NCBI GenBank assembly: GCA_030536255.1
Contig: JAUNQI010000021.1
Span: 1-32,048 of the forward strand
Reading direction: 5' to 3'
Origin: Eubacteriales bacterium
GTDB lineage: Bacteria; Bacillota; Clostridia; Oscillospirales; Oscillospiraceae
Length of the DNA stretch: 32,048 nt
Shown: positions 7,006-15,213 of the stretch, piece after piece
Layout of the letters: each line of letters begins with the position of its first letter
Position numbering within the stretch: position 1 is the stretch's first letter
Program-made: the position numbers and the translations under genes
Notes under the pieces: model-generated
The model's database searches: none
What the model was told of the DNA's origin: nothing
The model's input: the letters and a program-made list of their open reading frames with translations, nothing else

Positions 7006-8507
7006 CCGCTCACCTCCCCGGAAGGTATTGCGGAAGCGAAATAAATAATATCGCTTACAAGTCTCTCCGCTCCGAAGTCAATATAATTATAAGGTTCTCC
7101 CTGAAATACGATTTCACTGGTTTGGCCGCCGTCCAGAGCATAAGCTGTTTGAACACCCTTTTCGGCAAAATGCTGCGCAAAAGTATTGATATTCCAGCGG
7201 GCCTGTTTCTCATTGGAATGATTCAGCGACATATAGAAATAATGCAGACTGTCCACCTGACCGATTCCCGCGCGGGAGTATCCCTTATCGATTTCTCCGA
7301 CCGGATACCAGTCTATATATTCTGCCTCTGAATTTTCGACAAGAACTGGCCCGAAAGCTATTGAAAAAATGATATTATTGTCTTCAATATATCTGCGCAT
7401 TTCCTCTTCGGTGGTAACCTCACCGCGCTTAAAATACAGGAGATTTCCATTTTCGGTTACAAAACAGGTATCAACGCAGTTATATTTTTTATAATCTCCG
7501 GAATAGACGCTCTCGTTGAATCTGTACAGCTCCCGGTTGAAGGCAACGATTCCAAAATCGCGGAACAGATAATAGTCCGCATTCATCGCAACAACGGAAT
7601 TCACACTTCTTGACAGATCTGTCGCATAATAGGTATTGGAAGCTCCGAAAGCATCATCCGCAAACTTCCTGCGGAACTGAGATGCATCCGCCATCTTCAC
7701 TTCCACACAGCTGCATGTATTCCCGTCGATTATTTCTTTCCAGCAAATTACAAGAAGAGTCTCATCCAGATAATAGCGTATGGCAGTATCCGAACGGAAA
7801 TCCGTATCCAAGCTGAAAATCATTTCCTGATCCTCAAGTAAGCCGTTTTCCCTTGCACGCTGAATAATATTCATGATCTCTTCTGCATTATCCGGCATAA
7901 CCGAACCAAAGCAGGCCGGATCCGGTACCGGTGCAACAAGATCTGATTCCGGAATAGAATATCTGATTTTTTCCGGAACAATATCCTCCTGCACATCCGT
8001 CCGGGCAGCTGATTGCGCCTCCGTTTTTTGCATTGCAAGCAGCTTGGCAGCTGCAGATGATGAAATATAATCGTTTATTTTTCCTGAGATACTTTCTTCT
8101 TTTTCCGGAGCACGGGAAGAGGATGTTCCGATAGCAGGATGAATTACGATCAGGCTGAATACAAGACAGAAAAGAGTTAAAAGCATTCCCAGCAATGTCA
8201 GGATAACATGCGACCCTTTTCCGGACGGTTTTTTCTCCGTCCTTTCTTTTTTCGGCACCGGCTTTTCTTCCGATCTTCTTTCGGCTTTCTCTCTTTTCTT
8301 TTTCTCCGGTTCTTTTTTGTATTTTTCTGCGAAGTGAGTTATTTTTTCAGGTTCCGGTCTGAACACGATCGTTGAGTCCGACGGGAATACCTCTCTCCGG
8401 TTTTCAATATTTTCCGTATTTTCCGATTTTCCCTCTTTTTCCTTCTCTTCAGAGGAAAATTCGGCAAGAATCGAATCAATATCCAGATTGAATTCATCTT
8501 CCTGCAT
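7002..8507 (-). CDS. Membrane-anchored phosphodiester glycosidase (NAGPA-like) protein
   Basis: A 501-residue protein with three parts. Residues 1-98 are a charged cytoplasmic tail, starting with a short acidic DIDSILAEF segment and continuing with Lys/Glu-rich sequence. Residues 100-123 are a single membrane segment. An extracellular linker precedes the C-terminal domain (about 270-495), which has NSVVAMNADYY, FGPVLVENSEA, and YALDGGQTSEIVF, the hallmarks of the phosphodiester glycosidase family (NAGPA/DUF2233), related to the enzyme that uncovers mannose-6-phosphate. In bacteria this domain is linked to cell-wall glycopolymers. Twelve bases separate it from the preceding gene. The substrate is unknown. 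Confidence 0.83.
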   Translation of the reverse strand: MQEDEFNLDIDSILAEFSSEEKEKEGKSENTENIENRREVFPSDSTIVFRPEPEKITHFAEKYKKEPEKKKREKAERRSEEKPVPKKERTEKKPSGKGSHVILTLLGMLLTLFCLVFSLIVIHPAIGTSSSRAPEKEESISGKINDYISSSAAAKLLAMQKTEAQSAARTDVQEDIVPEKIRYSIPESDLVAPVPDPACFGSVMPDNAEEIMNIIQRARENGLLEDQEMIFSLDTDFRSDTAIRYYLDETLLVICWKEIIDGNTCSCVEVKMADASQFRRKFADDAFGASNTYYATDLSRSVNSVVAMNADYYLFRDFGIVAFNRELYRFNESVYSGDYKKYNCVDTCFVTENGNLLYFKRGEVTTEEEMRRYIEDNNIIFSIAFGPVLVENSEAEYIDWYPVGEIDKGYSRAGIGQVDSLHYFYMSLNHSNEKQARWNINTFAQHFAEKGVQTAYALDGGQTSEIVFQGEPYNYIDFGAERLVSDIIYFASAIPSGEVSG

Positions 8508-8519
8508 CGTGCTTCTCCG

Positions 8520-9065
8520 TTAGTTCAGCCCACCCTGAAGTGCCGTTATAAGTGCACTGTCAGGAATTATTTTCCATTTTCCGTTTGAATATTCGAGATG
8601 AATATCCAAAATATCACTTGTATAATACTCCTCTATATTTCCTGCTGCCTTTTGCAGTGCAGAAATATAACTTTCTTCTATTCCGGACGCTGCTTCAGCG
8701 TTAATTTCCTCAACATTCAGTCTGGTAAAAAGGATTTTTTGTGATGCGGTTATATTCTTTCTTGCACATTCTCCAGAGAGAGAATAATCATAGCTGCTTT
8801 TCAGAAGAGAAAGCATAAACTTTCCTTCTTCCGTTTCCGGCTCAGTTTCAAGTCCAAGACCCGAATAACCTCCGAGAGTAGAATTAACTTTTTCATAATC
8901 TCCACTTTTCAGAGCTTCCAGAAATTCTACAGCTACGGTCTGCGGATCTTCCTTCGGTTTTGCGAAAAGTATTCCTTTTTTTCCGCCGACAAAGCAAAGC
9001 AGAATTGCAGCAGCAGCAGATACTATACAAATTGTGAACCAAAAAGGATTTACCTTTTTCATCAT
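8520..9065 (-). CDS. Small membrane-anchored extracellular protein of unknown function
   Basis: A 181-residue protein with one N-terminal hydrophobic segment (about 8-28), no lipobox cysteine, then an extracellular domain. The segment TVAVEFLEALKSGDYEKVNSTL and the ending HLEYSNGKWKIIPD resemble the small NTF2-like DUF4878/DUF5105 lipoprotein folds, where a helix is followed by a strand-rich domain. The start may be at 9065 or 9062 (two adjacent ATGs); no strong ribosome site is seen. It begins 9 bases after the asnS stop, so translation is probably coupled. Function is not recognised. Confidence 0.7.
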   Translation of the reverse strand: MMKKVNPFWFTICIVSAAAAILLCFVGGKKGILFAKPKEDPQTVAVEFLEALKSGDYEKVNSTLGGYSGLGLETEPETEEGKFMLSLLKSSYDYSLSGECARKNITASQKILFTRLNVEEINAEAASGIEESYISALQKAAGNIEEYYTSDILDIHLEYSNGKWKIIPDSALITALQGGLN

Positions 9066-9074
9066 AAAATTACG

Positions 9075-10469
9075 TCAGAAATCAGCGTTTCCTGTTGTCC
9101 TCGGGTGAAGCTCAACGTCTCTGATATTGCTTACACCTGTAAGATACATAACGATCCTTTCAAATCCGAGACCAAATCCGGCATGACGGCAGGAACCGTA
9201 ACGGCGCAGATCCAGATACCACCAATAGTCCTCTTCCTTCAGACCAAGTTCTTTCATTCTGTCAAGAAGGACATCAAGTCTTTCTTCTCTCTGGCTCCCG
9301 CCTATTATTTCACCGATTCCCGGAACGAGGCAGTCTGCAGCAGCAACCGTCTTTCCGTCATCATTCAGGCGCATATAGAATGCCTTAATCTCCTTAGGAT
9401 AATCTGTAACGAAAATCGGTTTTCTGAATACTTCTTCCGTAAGATAACGTTCATGCTCCGTCTGGAGATCAATTCCCCATTCAACAGGGAAGTCAAACTG
9501 TTTTCCGCTCTTCAGAAGGAGTTCAATAGCCTCCGTATACGTAATACGACCGAATTCATTATCGGCAACATTTCTGAGTCTGTCAATAAGTCCCTTATCA
9601 ACAAAGCTGTTGAAGAACTGCATTTCCTGCGGGCATTTGTCAAACACATAATTGATAATGAATTTGACCATATCCTCTGCCAGATTCATATCATCTTCCA
9701 GATCTGCAAATGCCATTTCAGGTTCGATCATCCAGAATTCAGCTGCATGACGCTGCGTATAAGAAACCTCTGCCCGGAATGTCGGACCGAATGTGTACAC
9801 ATCACCGAAAGCCATTGCGAAGTTTTCACAGTTGAGCTGGCCGGAAACTGTCAGATTCGTGGCTTTTCCGAAGAAATCCTTGCTGTCATCAACTGTTCCG
9901 TCTTCCTTTAAGGGAAGATTATTCAGATCCAGAGTAGTTACACGGAACATTTCACCGGCTCCCTCACAGTCAGAACCGGTAATTATCGGAGTATGCACAT
10001 ATACAAAACCACGTTCTTTAAAAAATTCGTGAATCGCCTGTGCCGCCACACTTCTTACTCGGAACGTAGCTGAAAGGAGATTTGTTCTCGGGCGAAGATG
10101 CTGAATCGTACGAAGGAATTCAACACTGTGTCTCTTCTTCTGCAGAGGATAATCCGGTGTTGAAACGCCCTCGACCTCGATCTTCTCAGCTTTTAATTCG
10201 AAGGGCTGAGGTGCATCCGGCGTTACAACAAGTTTTCCGGTACAGATCAGTGCGGCACCGACATTCTGTTTTGCGATCTCATCATAATTTTCCAGAGTCT
10301 CTCTTTCAAAAACAACCTGAAGCGGCTTAAAACTGCTTCCGTCGTTAAGCTCAATAAATCCGAAATTTTTAAGATCACGTATTGTTCTTGCCCAGCCGCA
10401 GGCTACAATTGACTTTCCGTCAAATTCTGACGGATTCTGATATATTCCAACAATTTTCTGACGCTTCAT
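9075..10469 (-). CDS. asnS: Asparaginyl-tRNA synthetase
   Basis: A 464-residue class IIb synthetase that charges tRNA-Asn. It has an N-terminal OB-fold anticodon-binding domain (1-100) and a C-terminal catalytic domain with motif 2 ([18 protein letters not shown]), [19 protein letters not shown] residues (here [15 protein letters not shown]) and motif 3 ([13 protein letters not shown]). An oddity sits in the motif 2 loop: where bacterial AsnRS normally reads ENSNT, this one reads EVSYT (V235, Y237). AGAGGAT lies before the ATG. A strong promoter overlaps the end of the lipid kinase gene. It heads a probable operon with three envelope genes. Confidence 0.95.
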   Translation of the reverse strand: MKRQKIVGIYQNPSEFDGKSIVACGWARTIRDLKNFGFIELNDGSSFKPLQVVFERETLENYDEIAKQNVGAALICTGKLVVTPDAPQPFELKAEKIEVEGVSTPDYPLQKKRHSVEFLRTIQHLRPRTNLLSATFRVRSVAAQAIHEFFKERGFVYVHTPIITGSDCEGAGEMFRVTTLDLNNLPLKEDGTVDDSKDFFGKATNLTVSGQLNCENFAMAFGDVYTFGPTFRAEVSYTQRHAAEFWMIEPEMAFADLEDDMNLAEDMVKFIINYVFDKCPQEMQFFNSFVDKGLIDRLRNVADNEFGRITYTEAIELLLKSGKQFDFPVEWGIDLQTEHERYLTEEVFRKPIFVTDYPKEIKAFYMRLNDDGKTVAAADCLVPGIGEIIGGSQREERLDVLLDRMKELGLKEEDYWWYLDLRRYGSCRHAGFGLGFERIVMYLTGVSNIRDVELHPRTTGNADF

Positions 10470-10524
10470 TGTCTGATCCTCTTCAGTTCATTATTTTTGC
10501 TGTCAATTCAGCAACGATTTTTAT

Positions 10525-10553
10525 ATTATATACAAATTTGGTATTTATTTCAA
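10525..10553 (-). promoter_or_regulatory. Sigma-A promoter of the asnS operon
   Basis: Read on the minus strand: TTGAAA (10553-10548), a 17-base spacer, then a perfect TATAAT (10530-10525). The expected start of transcription is near 10518, about 50 bases before the asnS ATG. The -35 box touches the stop codon of the upstream lipid kinase gene. The leader is too short for a T-box. Confidence 0.8.
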
Positions 10554-11441
10554 TTAAAATATAAGTTCTACAGGATGCGGAAAGTTTTTCAGCTCCACTT
10601 CTTCATGCTTTCCCCCGTCCTCTCCGTCTCTTGTCCAGGATACCGGCTTGTCAAATATAAATTTTGCTTTTTTTGTATGAAGAATTATTAGTTTTTCACT
10701 GTCAAAGTTTCTTGAAATCACTGCTCTTAAAATATCTCCGAAGCCTTCAACAGATCCCGGGTCCTTTACAAGCACCAGTTCCGATATTCCGTCTCCTATA
10801 CAAACCATTTCATTCGGAAGTTTTACTATTCCGGCAACAGATGTTGAATTTGACATACTTCCGTACACGAGATTTTCTTCGATTACTCCGTCATCATATT
10901 CCACTCTTGTATGATAAGTTTCTATATTGGGAAGTTCAGTTGCTCCCTGGAGAACATATGCAAGATGTCCGAGAGTTTTCTTCTGATTCTGGGGCGTAGC
11001 ATAACTTACGCTGGTAAATGCTCCGAATGCCGCTATATAAGCAAAATATTCATCTTCTCCGAAGCCTCCGACATCAAACGGATGCGGATCTCCCTTCAGC
11101 AGTTTTCTTGCTGCTCCGATCATATCGTTTTTCGGCAATCCAAGAGTTGTTGCCACATCGTTTGCAGTACCCATTGGGAAATAACCGACAAGAGGAGGCT
11201 TGCCCAATGGCATCAGTCCTGCAAGCATTTCGCTCAGCGTTCCGTCTCCACCTACACAGGCCGCCACATCGTATTTTTCTCCGTATCTTCTGGCATATTC
11301 TGTTGCATCTCCGCGGCCGGAAGTAAAAAACAAAGTTGTTGCAAATCCTCCATCACTCAGAGTTTTCATTGCCTCTCCAAAATTAAGAGAATAGGCGCTT
11401 CTGCCAGCAGCAGGATTCACTATAAGCATCAGCTTTTTCAT
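10554..11441 (-). CDS. Diacylglycerol/lipid kinase of the YegS/BmrU family
   Basis: A 295-residue protein of the diacylglycerol kinase catalytic family. It shows NPAAG (9-13), the nucleotide-binding GGDGT (64-68) followed by LSEMLAGL, and PMGTANDVA (89-97), in the usual order, and a C-terminal beta-rich domain. It probably phosphorylates a lipid such as diacylglycerol or undecaprenol at the membrane; the substrate cannot be read from the sequence. The start at 11441 is chosen because GGAGGAAA precedes it; an upstream ATG at 11492 would run through the rpsT terminator. It has no obvious own promoter and may be transcribed by read-through from rpsT. Confidence 0.9.
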   Translation of the reverse strand: MKKLMLIVNPAAGRSAYSLNFGEAMKTLSDGGFATTLFFTSGRGDATEYARRYGEKYDVAACVGGDGTLSEMLAGLMPLGKPPLVGYFPMGTANDVATTLGLPKNDMIGAARKLLKGDPHPFDVGGFGEDEYFAYIAAFGAFTSVSYATPQNQKKTLGHLAYVLQGATELPNIETYHTRVEYDDGVIEENLVYGSMSNSTSVAGIVKLPNEMVCIGDGISELVLVKDPGSVEGFGDILRAVISRNFDSEKLIILHTKKAKFIFDKPVSWTRDGEDGGKHEEVELKNFPHPVELIF

Positions 11442-11466
11442 GGGCTTTCCTCCAAACAATAATGAA

Positions 11467-11494
11467 AAATGGGCGCAGATTTCTGCGCCCATTT
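11467..11494 (-). terminator. Intrinsic terminator after rpsT
   Basis: A perfect hairpin: AAATGGGCGCAGA (11467-11479) pairs with TCTGCGCCCATTT (11482-11494). On the minus strand it is followed by a T-rich run (ATTTTTCATT), as expected for a rho-independent terminator. It lies between the rpsT stop and the lipid kinase ribosome site. Confidence 0.85.
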
Positions 11495-11509
11495 GTTATG
11501 AATCAACTC

Positions 11510-11770
11510 TTACATGTTATTGAGCTTTTCAGTCATGGAAGACTTTTTATGTGCCGCATTGTTCTTATGCAGCAGGCCCTTACCGGCAGCGCGATCAACT
11601 GACTTAACTGCAACTTTATAGGCAGTAGACGCATTTTCCTTATTGCCTTCAGCAACTGCTGCGTCAAACTTCTTTATCATGGTCTTGAGCTCAGTTTTGT
11701 CTGCACGATTCTTTGCGCGAAGTTCTTTGGACTTCTCATCTCTCTTTGCAGAAGATTTAATATTGGCCAT
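11510..11770 (-). CDS. rpsT: 30S ribosomal protein S20
   Basis: An 86-residue basic protein with the S20 start MANIKSSAKR, a helical Lys-rich body, and the KGLLHKNNAAHKKS segment that binds 16S rRNA. Length is normal. A strong AGGAGG stands 12 bases before the ATG. It is monocistronic or loosely joined to the lipid kinase gene, with a strong terminator after it. S20 often regulates its own translation in other bacteria; no such element was recognised here. Confidence 0.95.
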   Translation of the reverse strand: MANIKSSAKRDEKSKELRAKNRADKTELKTMIKKFDAAVAEGNKENASTAYKVAVKSVDRAAGKGLLHKNNAAHKKSSMTEKLNNM

Positions 11771-11856
11771 GTTCCGATTGCACCTCCTCCTAAAAAATTG
11801 CGCTATATCAGAAACGCTTACTTATAAAAGCTCGTATTTCACATTCGCGTTTAGGA

Positions 11857-11886
11857 ATTATAACAAATCAGATGCTAAAAAGCAAG
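11857..11886 (-). promoter_or_regulatory. Promoter of rpsT
   Basis: On the minus strand TTGCTT (11886-11881) is followed by an 18-base spacer and a perfect TATAAT (11862-11857) with an extended TG one base upstream. The start of transcription is expected near 11850, about 80 bases before the rpsT ATG. Confidence 0.65.
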
Positions 11887-11959
11887 TATTTTCTTAAAAT
11901 TTTTTCCCTATTTATAATTTGTATTTCCTTTATTTGTAACCACTATATGTTGTGTGTTT

Positions 11960-11975
11960 TGTTTCACGTGAAACA
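11960..11975. promoter_or_regulatory. parS: parS site 1
   Basis: TGTTTCACGTGAAACA, a perfect 16-bp palindrome matching the bacterial parS consensus. ParB loads here as a CTP-dependent clamp and spreads. Centre to centre it is 38 bp from the second site. Confidence 0.95.
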
Positions 11976-11997
11976 ATTTTCGTTTCTCAATGCAATA

Positions 11998-12013
11998 TGT
12001 TTCACGTGAAACA
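11998..12013. promoter_or_regulatory. parS: parS site 2, centre of a 46-bp palindrome
   Basis: The same perfect TGTTTCACGTGAAACA. The two-fold symmetry continues 15 more bases on each side, giving a perfect palindrome from 11983 to 12028. The right arm contains the -35 box of the parA promoter, so ParB bound here could repress parAB. Confidence 0.95.
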
Positions 12014-12015
12014 TA

Positions 12016-12044
12016 TTGCATTGAGAAATACATACTGTTATAAT
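12016..12044 (+). promoter_or_regulatory. Promoter of parA-parB
   Basis: TTGCAT (12016-12021), a 17-base spacer, and TATAAT (12039-12044) with an extended TG (TGTTATAAT). The -35 box lies in the arm of the parS palindrome, which suggests autoregulation by ParB. parA, parB and serS probably share this transcript. Confidence 0.7.
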
Positions 12045-12074
12045 ACTAAAGCTTGAAGAGGAAGGAGGGAATTC

Positions 12075-12830
12075 ATGGCAAAAATTATTGCAGTTGCAAA
12101 TCAGAAAGGCGGAGTTGGAAAAACAACAACCTGCGTCAATCTAACAGCAGCTCTGACTCTTCTGGGCAAGAAAATATTAATTGCCGATTGTGATCCTCAG
12201 GGAAATGCAACTTCCGGGCTTGGCGTAAGCAAAAACTCTGTTCCCGGAGCTTATGAAATGCTTATCTCCGGGGAAGATATTCTGTCCTGCATACGTCATA
12301 CGAAATTTGGAGATATCATTCCGGCTGGAAGAAACCTGGCTGCGGCATCTATTGAGTTAGAAGAAATATCCACACGAGAAAACACTCTTCGAAATTCTAT
12401 ACGTAAACTGTATTACGATTACGACTATATATTTATAGATTGTCCTCCCTCTCTTGAACTGCTGACAGTAAATGCTCTCGTTGCAGCTGATTCTGTGCTC
12501 ATTCCCATGCAGTGTGAATACTACGCACTGGAAGGAATTGCCGATTTAATGACAAGTATTAAGCTCTGTAAAAAAAGACTGAATCCCAGACTGGAAATTG
12601 AAGGCATTCTTCTTACCATGTATGATTCAAGGGCAAATCTGACAATTCAGGTTGCAAATGAACTCCGGCGTTTTATGCCGGAAAGGGTATACAGTACGGT
12701 TATTCCAAGATCTGTTCGTTTGTCCGAAGCACCCAGCCATGGAATTCCCGGCGTTCTATACGAAAAGACAAACCGCGGAAGCAGAGCATACATGGAATTT
12801 GCAAAGGAATTTTTATCAAAATCCATATAA
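12075..12830 (+). CDS. parA: ParA/Soj chromosome-partition ATPase
   Basis: A 251-residue ParA-family ATPase. It has the deviant Walker A KGGVGKTTT (11-19) with the signature lysine, ADCDPQGNAT after strand 2, and the Walker B-like FIDCPPS. Length and lack of an N-terminal extension match chromosomal Soj proteins, which cycle between ATP and ADP states to move ParB-parS complexes and, in Bacillus, to control DnaA. GGAGGG precedes the ATG. It is 11 bases upstream of parB, with two parS sites just before it. Confidence 0.95.
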   Translation: MAKIIAVANQKGGVGKTTTCVNLTAALTLLGKKILIADCDPQGNATSGLGVSKNSVPGAYEMLISGEDILSCIRHTKFGDIIPAGRNLAAASIELEEISTRENTLRNSIRKLYYDYDYIFIDCPPSLELLTVNALVAADSVLIPMQCEYYALEGIADLMTSIKLCKKRLNPRLEIEGILLTMYDSRANLTIQVANELRRFMPERVYSTVIPRSVRLSEAPSHGIPGVLYEKTNRGSRAYMEFAKEFLSKSI

Positions 12831-12841
12831 GGAGGAAATGA

Positions 12842-13708
12842 ATGGCAAAAGAGAAAAAGGCCCTGGGTACCGGGTTAAGTGCTTTGTTTGGTGAAGATCT
12901 TGAAGAGTCATCAGATAATATAACTAGTCTTCCCATATCAAAAATTGAACCCAGATTACAGCAGCCAAGGTATAATTTTGACGAAGAAGCCTTGAGTTCA
13001 CTTGCTGAATCGATTTCACAATATGGAATGATACAGCCAATAACAGTACGTCTTCTTGACTCGGGATATTATCAGATTATTGCAGGAGAACGCAGATGGA
13101 GAGCGGCAAGATTAGCCGGATTAGTTGATGTTCCTGTAAAAATCATTGAAGCTGATGATAAAACTACAGCGGAACTTGCACTTGTAGAAAACCTGCAGCG
13201 GGAAGATCTGAATCCGATTGAAGAAGCCAAAGGATATAAAATGCTTATTGATGAATTTGGTCTGACACAAGACGAAGCATCAAAAAGTGTGGGAAAATCA
13301 AGATCAGCGATTGCAAACAGTATCCGTCTTCTAAACTTATCCGAAGAAGTAATACGTCTGGTAGAAAAAAATGAAATTTCTGCAGGACATGCAAGAGCAC
13401 TTATTCCAATTACCAATGAATCGGAACAGCTTAAAGCTGCAAATGAAATAACAGCAAAAATGCTTTCAGTCCGTCAGACCGAAAAGCTTGTTTCTCAAAT
13501 AATTAAATTCCATAATAAAGACTCTGAGTTAAAAGATACCAAAGATGATGCTATTGATTATTTAAAAATCGTCTCCGAAGAAATCTCAAAAAAGCTGGGA
13601 AGAAAGGTTCGTATCTGTGATGGAAAGAAAACCGGAAAAATTGAGATTGAATACTGCGGAGATGAGGATCGCGAGAAACTGATTGAAGAAATAAAAAAAT
13701 TAAAATAA
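12842..13708 (+). CDS. parB: ParB/Spo0J chromosome-partition protein
   Basis: A 288-residue ParB. Residues 1-20 include the ParA-activating tail (KALGTGLSALFGED). The CTP-binding domain has GERRWRA (82-88) and ENLQREDLNPIEEA (116-129). A helix-turn-helix follows at about 141-165 (LTQDEASKSVGKSRSAIAN) for parS recognition, then a C-terminal dimer domain. All core motifs are intact. It binds the two parS sites just upstream of parA. AGGAGG precedes the start. The Noc paralogue is less likely because the adjacent sites are standard parS. Confidence 0.95.
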   Translation: MAKEKKALGTGLSALFGEDLEESSDNITSLPISKIEPRLQQPRYNFDEEALSSLAESISQYGMIQPITVRLLDSGYYQIIAGERRWRAARLAGLVDVPVKIIEADDKTTAELALVENLQREDLNPIEEAKGYKMLIDEFGLTQDEASKSVGKSRSAIANSIRLLNLSEEVIRLVEKNEISAGHARALIPITNESEQLKAANEITAKMLSVRQTEKLVSQIIKFHNKDSELKDTKDDAIDYLKIVSEEISKKLGRKVRICDGKKTGKIEIEYCGDEDREKLIEEIKKLK

Positions 13709-13723
13709 AAAGAGGATCAAAAA

Positions 13724-15028
13724 ATGCTGGATATCAAATTTTTAAGAGAAAACCCCGAACTGGTTAAAGAAAATATTAAAAAGAAATTTCAGGACTCTAA
13801 GCTTCCTCTTGTTGACGAAGTAATCGCTCTTGATGCCGCTTCCCGCGCTGCAATTACTGAGGCAAGTGATTTACGGGCAAGCCGTAATCAGCTTTCAAAA
13901 CAGATTGGAATTTTAATGGGACAGGCAAAAAAGGATCCATCCAAGCTTGAAGAAGCAGAAAAGATTAAGGCTCAGGTTAAAGCGAATGCGGACAGACTGG
14001 CTGAACTTGAAGCAAAAGAGGATGAATATAAAGAAAAGATTCATTCTATTATGCTCAATATACCGAATATAATTGATCCGTCTGTTCCGATTGGACCGGA
14101 TGACAGTGCCAATGTTGAAGTCGAAAGATTCGGCGAACCGATTATTCCTGATTTTGATATTCCTTATCATACAGAAATAATGGAAAGCCTGAATGGAGTA
14201 GATATGGACTCCGCAGGGCGTGTAGCAGGAAACGGATTCTATTATCTCATGGGAGATATCGCCAGACTTCATTCAGCAGTTCTTGCCTATGCAAGAGACT
14301 TTATGATCGGTAAAGGCTTTATTTACTGTATTCCTCCTTTCATGATTCATGGAAACGTCGTTGAAGGTGTTATGAGTCAGACAGATATGGATGCAATGAT
14401 GTATAAAATTGAAGGAGAAGATCTTTATCTTATCGGAACCTCTGAGCATTCCATGATAGGAAAATTTATCGATCAGATTATTCCCGAGGAAACACTCCCT
14501 CAGACTCTTACGAGCTATTCCCCCTGCTTCAGAAAAGAAAAAGGTGCACACGGTATTGAAGAAAGAGGCGTTTACCGTATTCACCAGTTTGAGAAACAGG
14601 AAATGATTGTTGTTTGCAAACCTGAAGATTCAATGGCCTGGTATGAAAAAATGTGGAGATTCTCTGTTGAATTATTCAGAAGTCTCGACATACCCGTAAG
14701 ACAGCTTGAATGCTGTTCCGGCGATCTTGCCGATTTAAAGGTAAAGTCCTGCGATATTGAAGCATGGTCACCCAGACAGAAAAAATATTTTGAAGTCTGT
14801 TCCTGCTCCAATCTCGGAGATGCCCAGGCTAGAAGACTTAAAATGCGCGTTCGCTCAGAGGATGGGTCTATGTATCTCCCTCATACTTTGAATAATACAG
14901 TTGTTGCTCCTCCGAGAATGCTAATCGCTCTTCTTGAAAATCATCTTCAGAAGGATGGAAGCGTTACCATTCCTGAAGTTCTGTGGCCGTATATGGGCGG
15001 TACTAAAATTCTTACACCGAAAAAATAA
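13724..15028 (+). CDS. serS: Seryl-tRNA synthetase, unusual (archaeal-like) active-site variant
   Basis: A 434-residue class II synthetase charging tRNA-Ser. Residues 1-110 form the coiled-coil arm that grips tRNA-Ser; the rest is the catalytic domain. The serine-binding loop reads IGTSEHSM (T239, S240, E241) where most bacterial enzymes read TAEVP, and motif 2 reads CFRKEKGAHGIEERGVYRIHQF, with GAHG as in many archaeal enzymes. This form occurs in some Clostridia (recalled, not searched). Motif 3 reads NNTVVAPPRMLIALLEN. It is 15 bases after parB and appears to share its transcript. A strong terminator follows. Confidence 0.93.
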   Translation: MLDIKFLRENPELVKENIKKKFQDSKLPLVDEVIALDAASRAAITEASDLRASRNQLSKQIGILMGQAKKDPSKLEEAEKIKAQVKANADRLAELEAKEDEYKEKIHSIMLNIPNIIDPSVPIGPDDSANVEVERFGEPIIPDFDIPYHTEIMESLNGVDMDSAGRVAGNGFYYLMGDIARLHSAVLAYARDFMIGKGFIYCIPPFMIHGNVVEGVMSQTDMDAMMYKIEGEDLYLIGTSEHSMIGKFIDQIIPEETLPQTLTSYSPCFRKEKGAHGIEERGVYRIHQFEKQEMIVVCKPEDSMAWYEKMWRFSVELFRSLDIPVRQLECCSGDLADLKVKSCDIEAWSPRQKKYFEVCSCSNLGDAQARRLKMRVRSEDGSMYLPHTLNNTVVAPPRMLIALLENHLQKDGSVTIPEVLWPYMGGTKILTPKK

Positions 15029-15044
15029 ATTGAAACAGTGCCTT

Positions 15045-15082
15045 AAAACCCGGAAGCCTGTTATAAAGGGCTTCCGGGTTTT
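15045..15082 (+). terminator. Intrinsic terminator after serS
   Basis: AAAACCCGGAAGCC (15045-15058) and GGCTTCCGGGTTTT (15069-15082) form a 14-bp perfect stem with a 10-base loop, ending in a T-run. It closes the parA-parB-serS unit, immediately left of the insertion sequence. Confidence 0.9.
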
Positions 15083-15154
15083 CTGTTTTGGCTCTTTAGA
15101 GACAAACAACCACCAGTTGGACTGGTGGAATAAAAAGCTTATAGCGAAAAAAAG

Positions 15155-15208
15155 ACCTCCAATGATAGAATAGAGCGGGTTTGCCGACCGCACACAATCA
15201 AAGGAGGT
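15155..15208 (+). promoter_or_regulatory. Ribosome-site sequestering leader of tnpA
   Basis: ACCTCC (15155-15160) is complementary to GGAGGT (15203-15208), the ribosome site 5 bases before the tnpA ATG. An inner pair GCGG/CCGC (about 15175-15190) would strengthen the fold. IS200 is known to hold its transposase at low levels by such a structure. Confidence 0.6.
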
Positions 15209-15213
15209 AAGTC

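Larger units (their letters stand above)
11771..12074. other. Divergent intergenic region between rpsT and parA
   Basis: This 304-base gap is where transcription switches from minus to plus. It holds the rpsT promoter (minus), an AT-rich stretch (about 11880-11950), two perfect parS sites, a 46-bp palindrome, and the parA promoter (plus). No further gene or RNA was recognised. Confidence 0.85.

Noticed and set aside
9105..9911. Long plus-strand frame of 268 codons
   Set aside because: It is antisense to asnS, whose protein is clearly conserved; there is no ribosome site and the product resembles no family.
10470..10520. Possible T-box leader before asnS
   Set aside because: The leader from the predicted start to the ATG is about 50 bases, far too short for a T-box, and no T-box sequence was seen.
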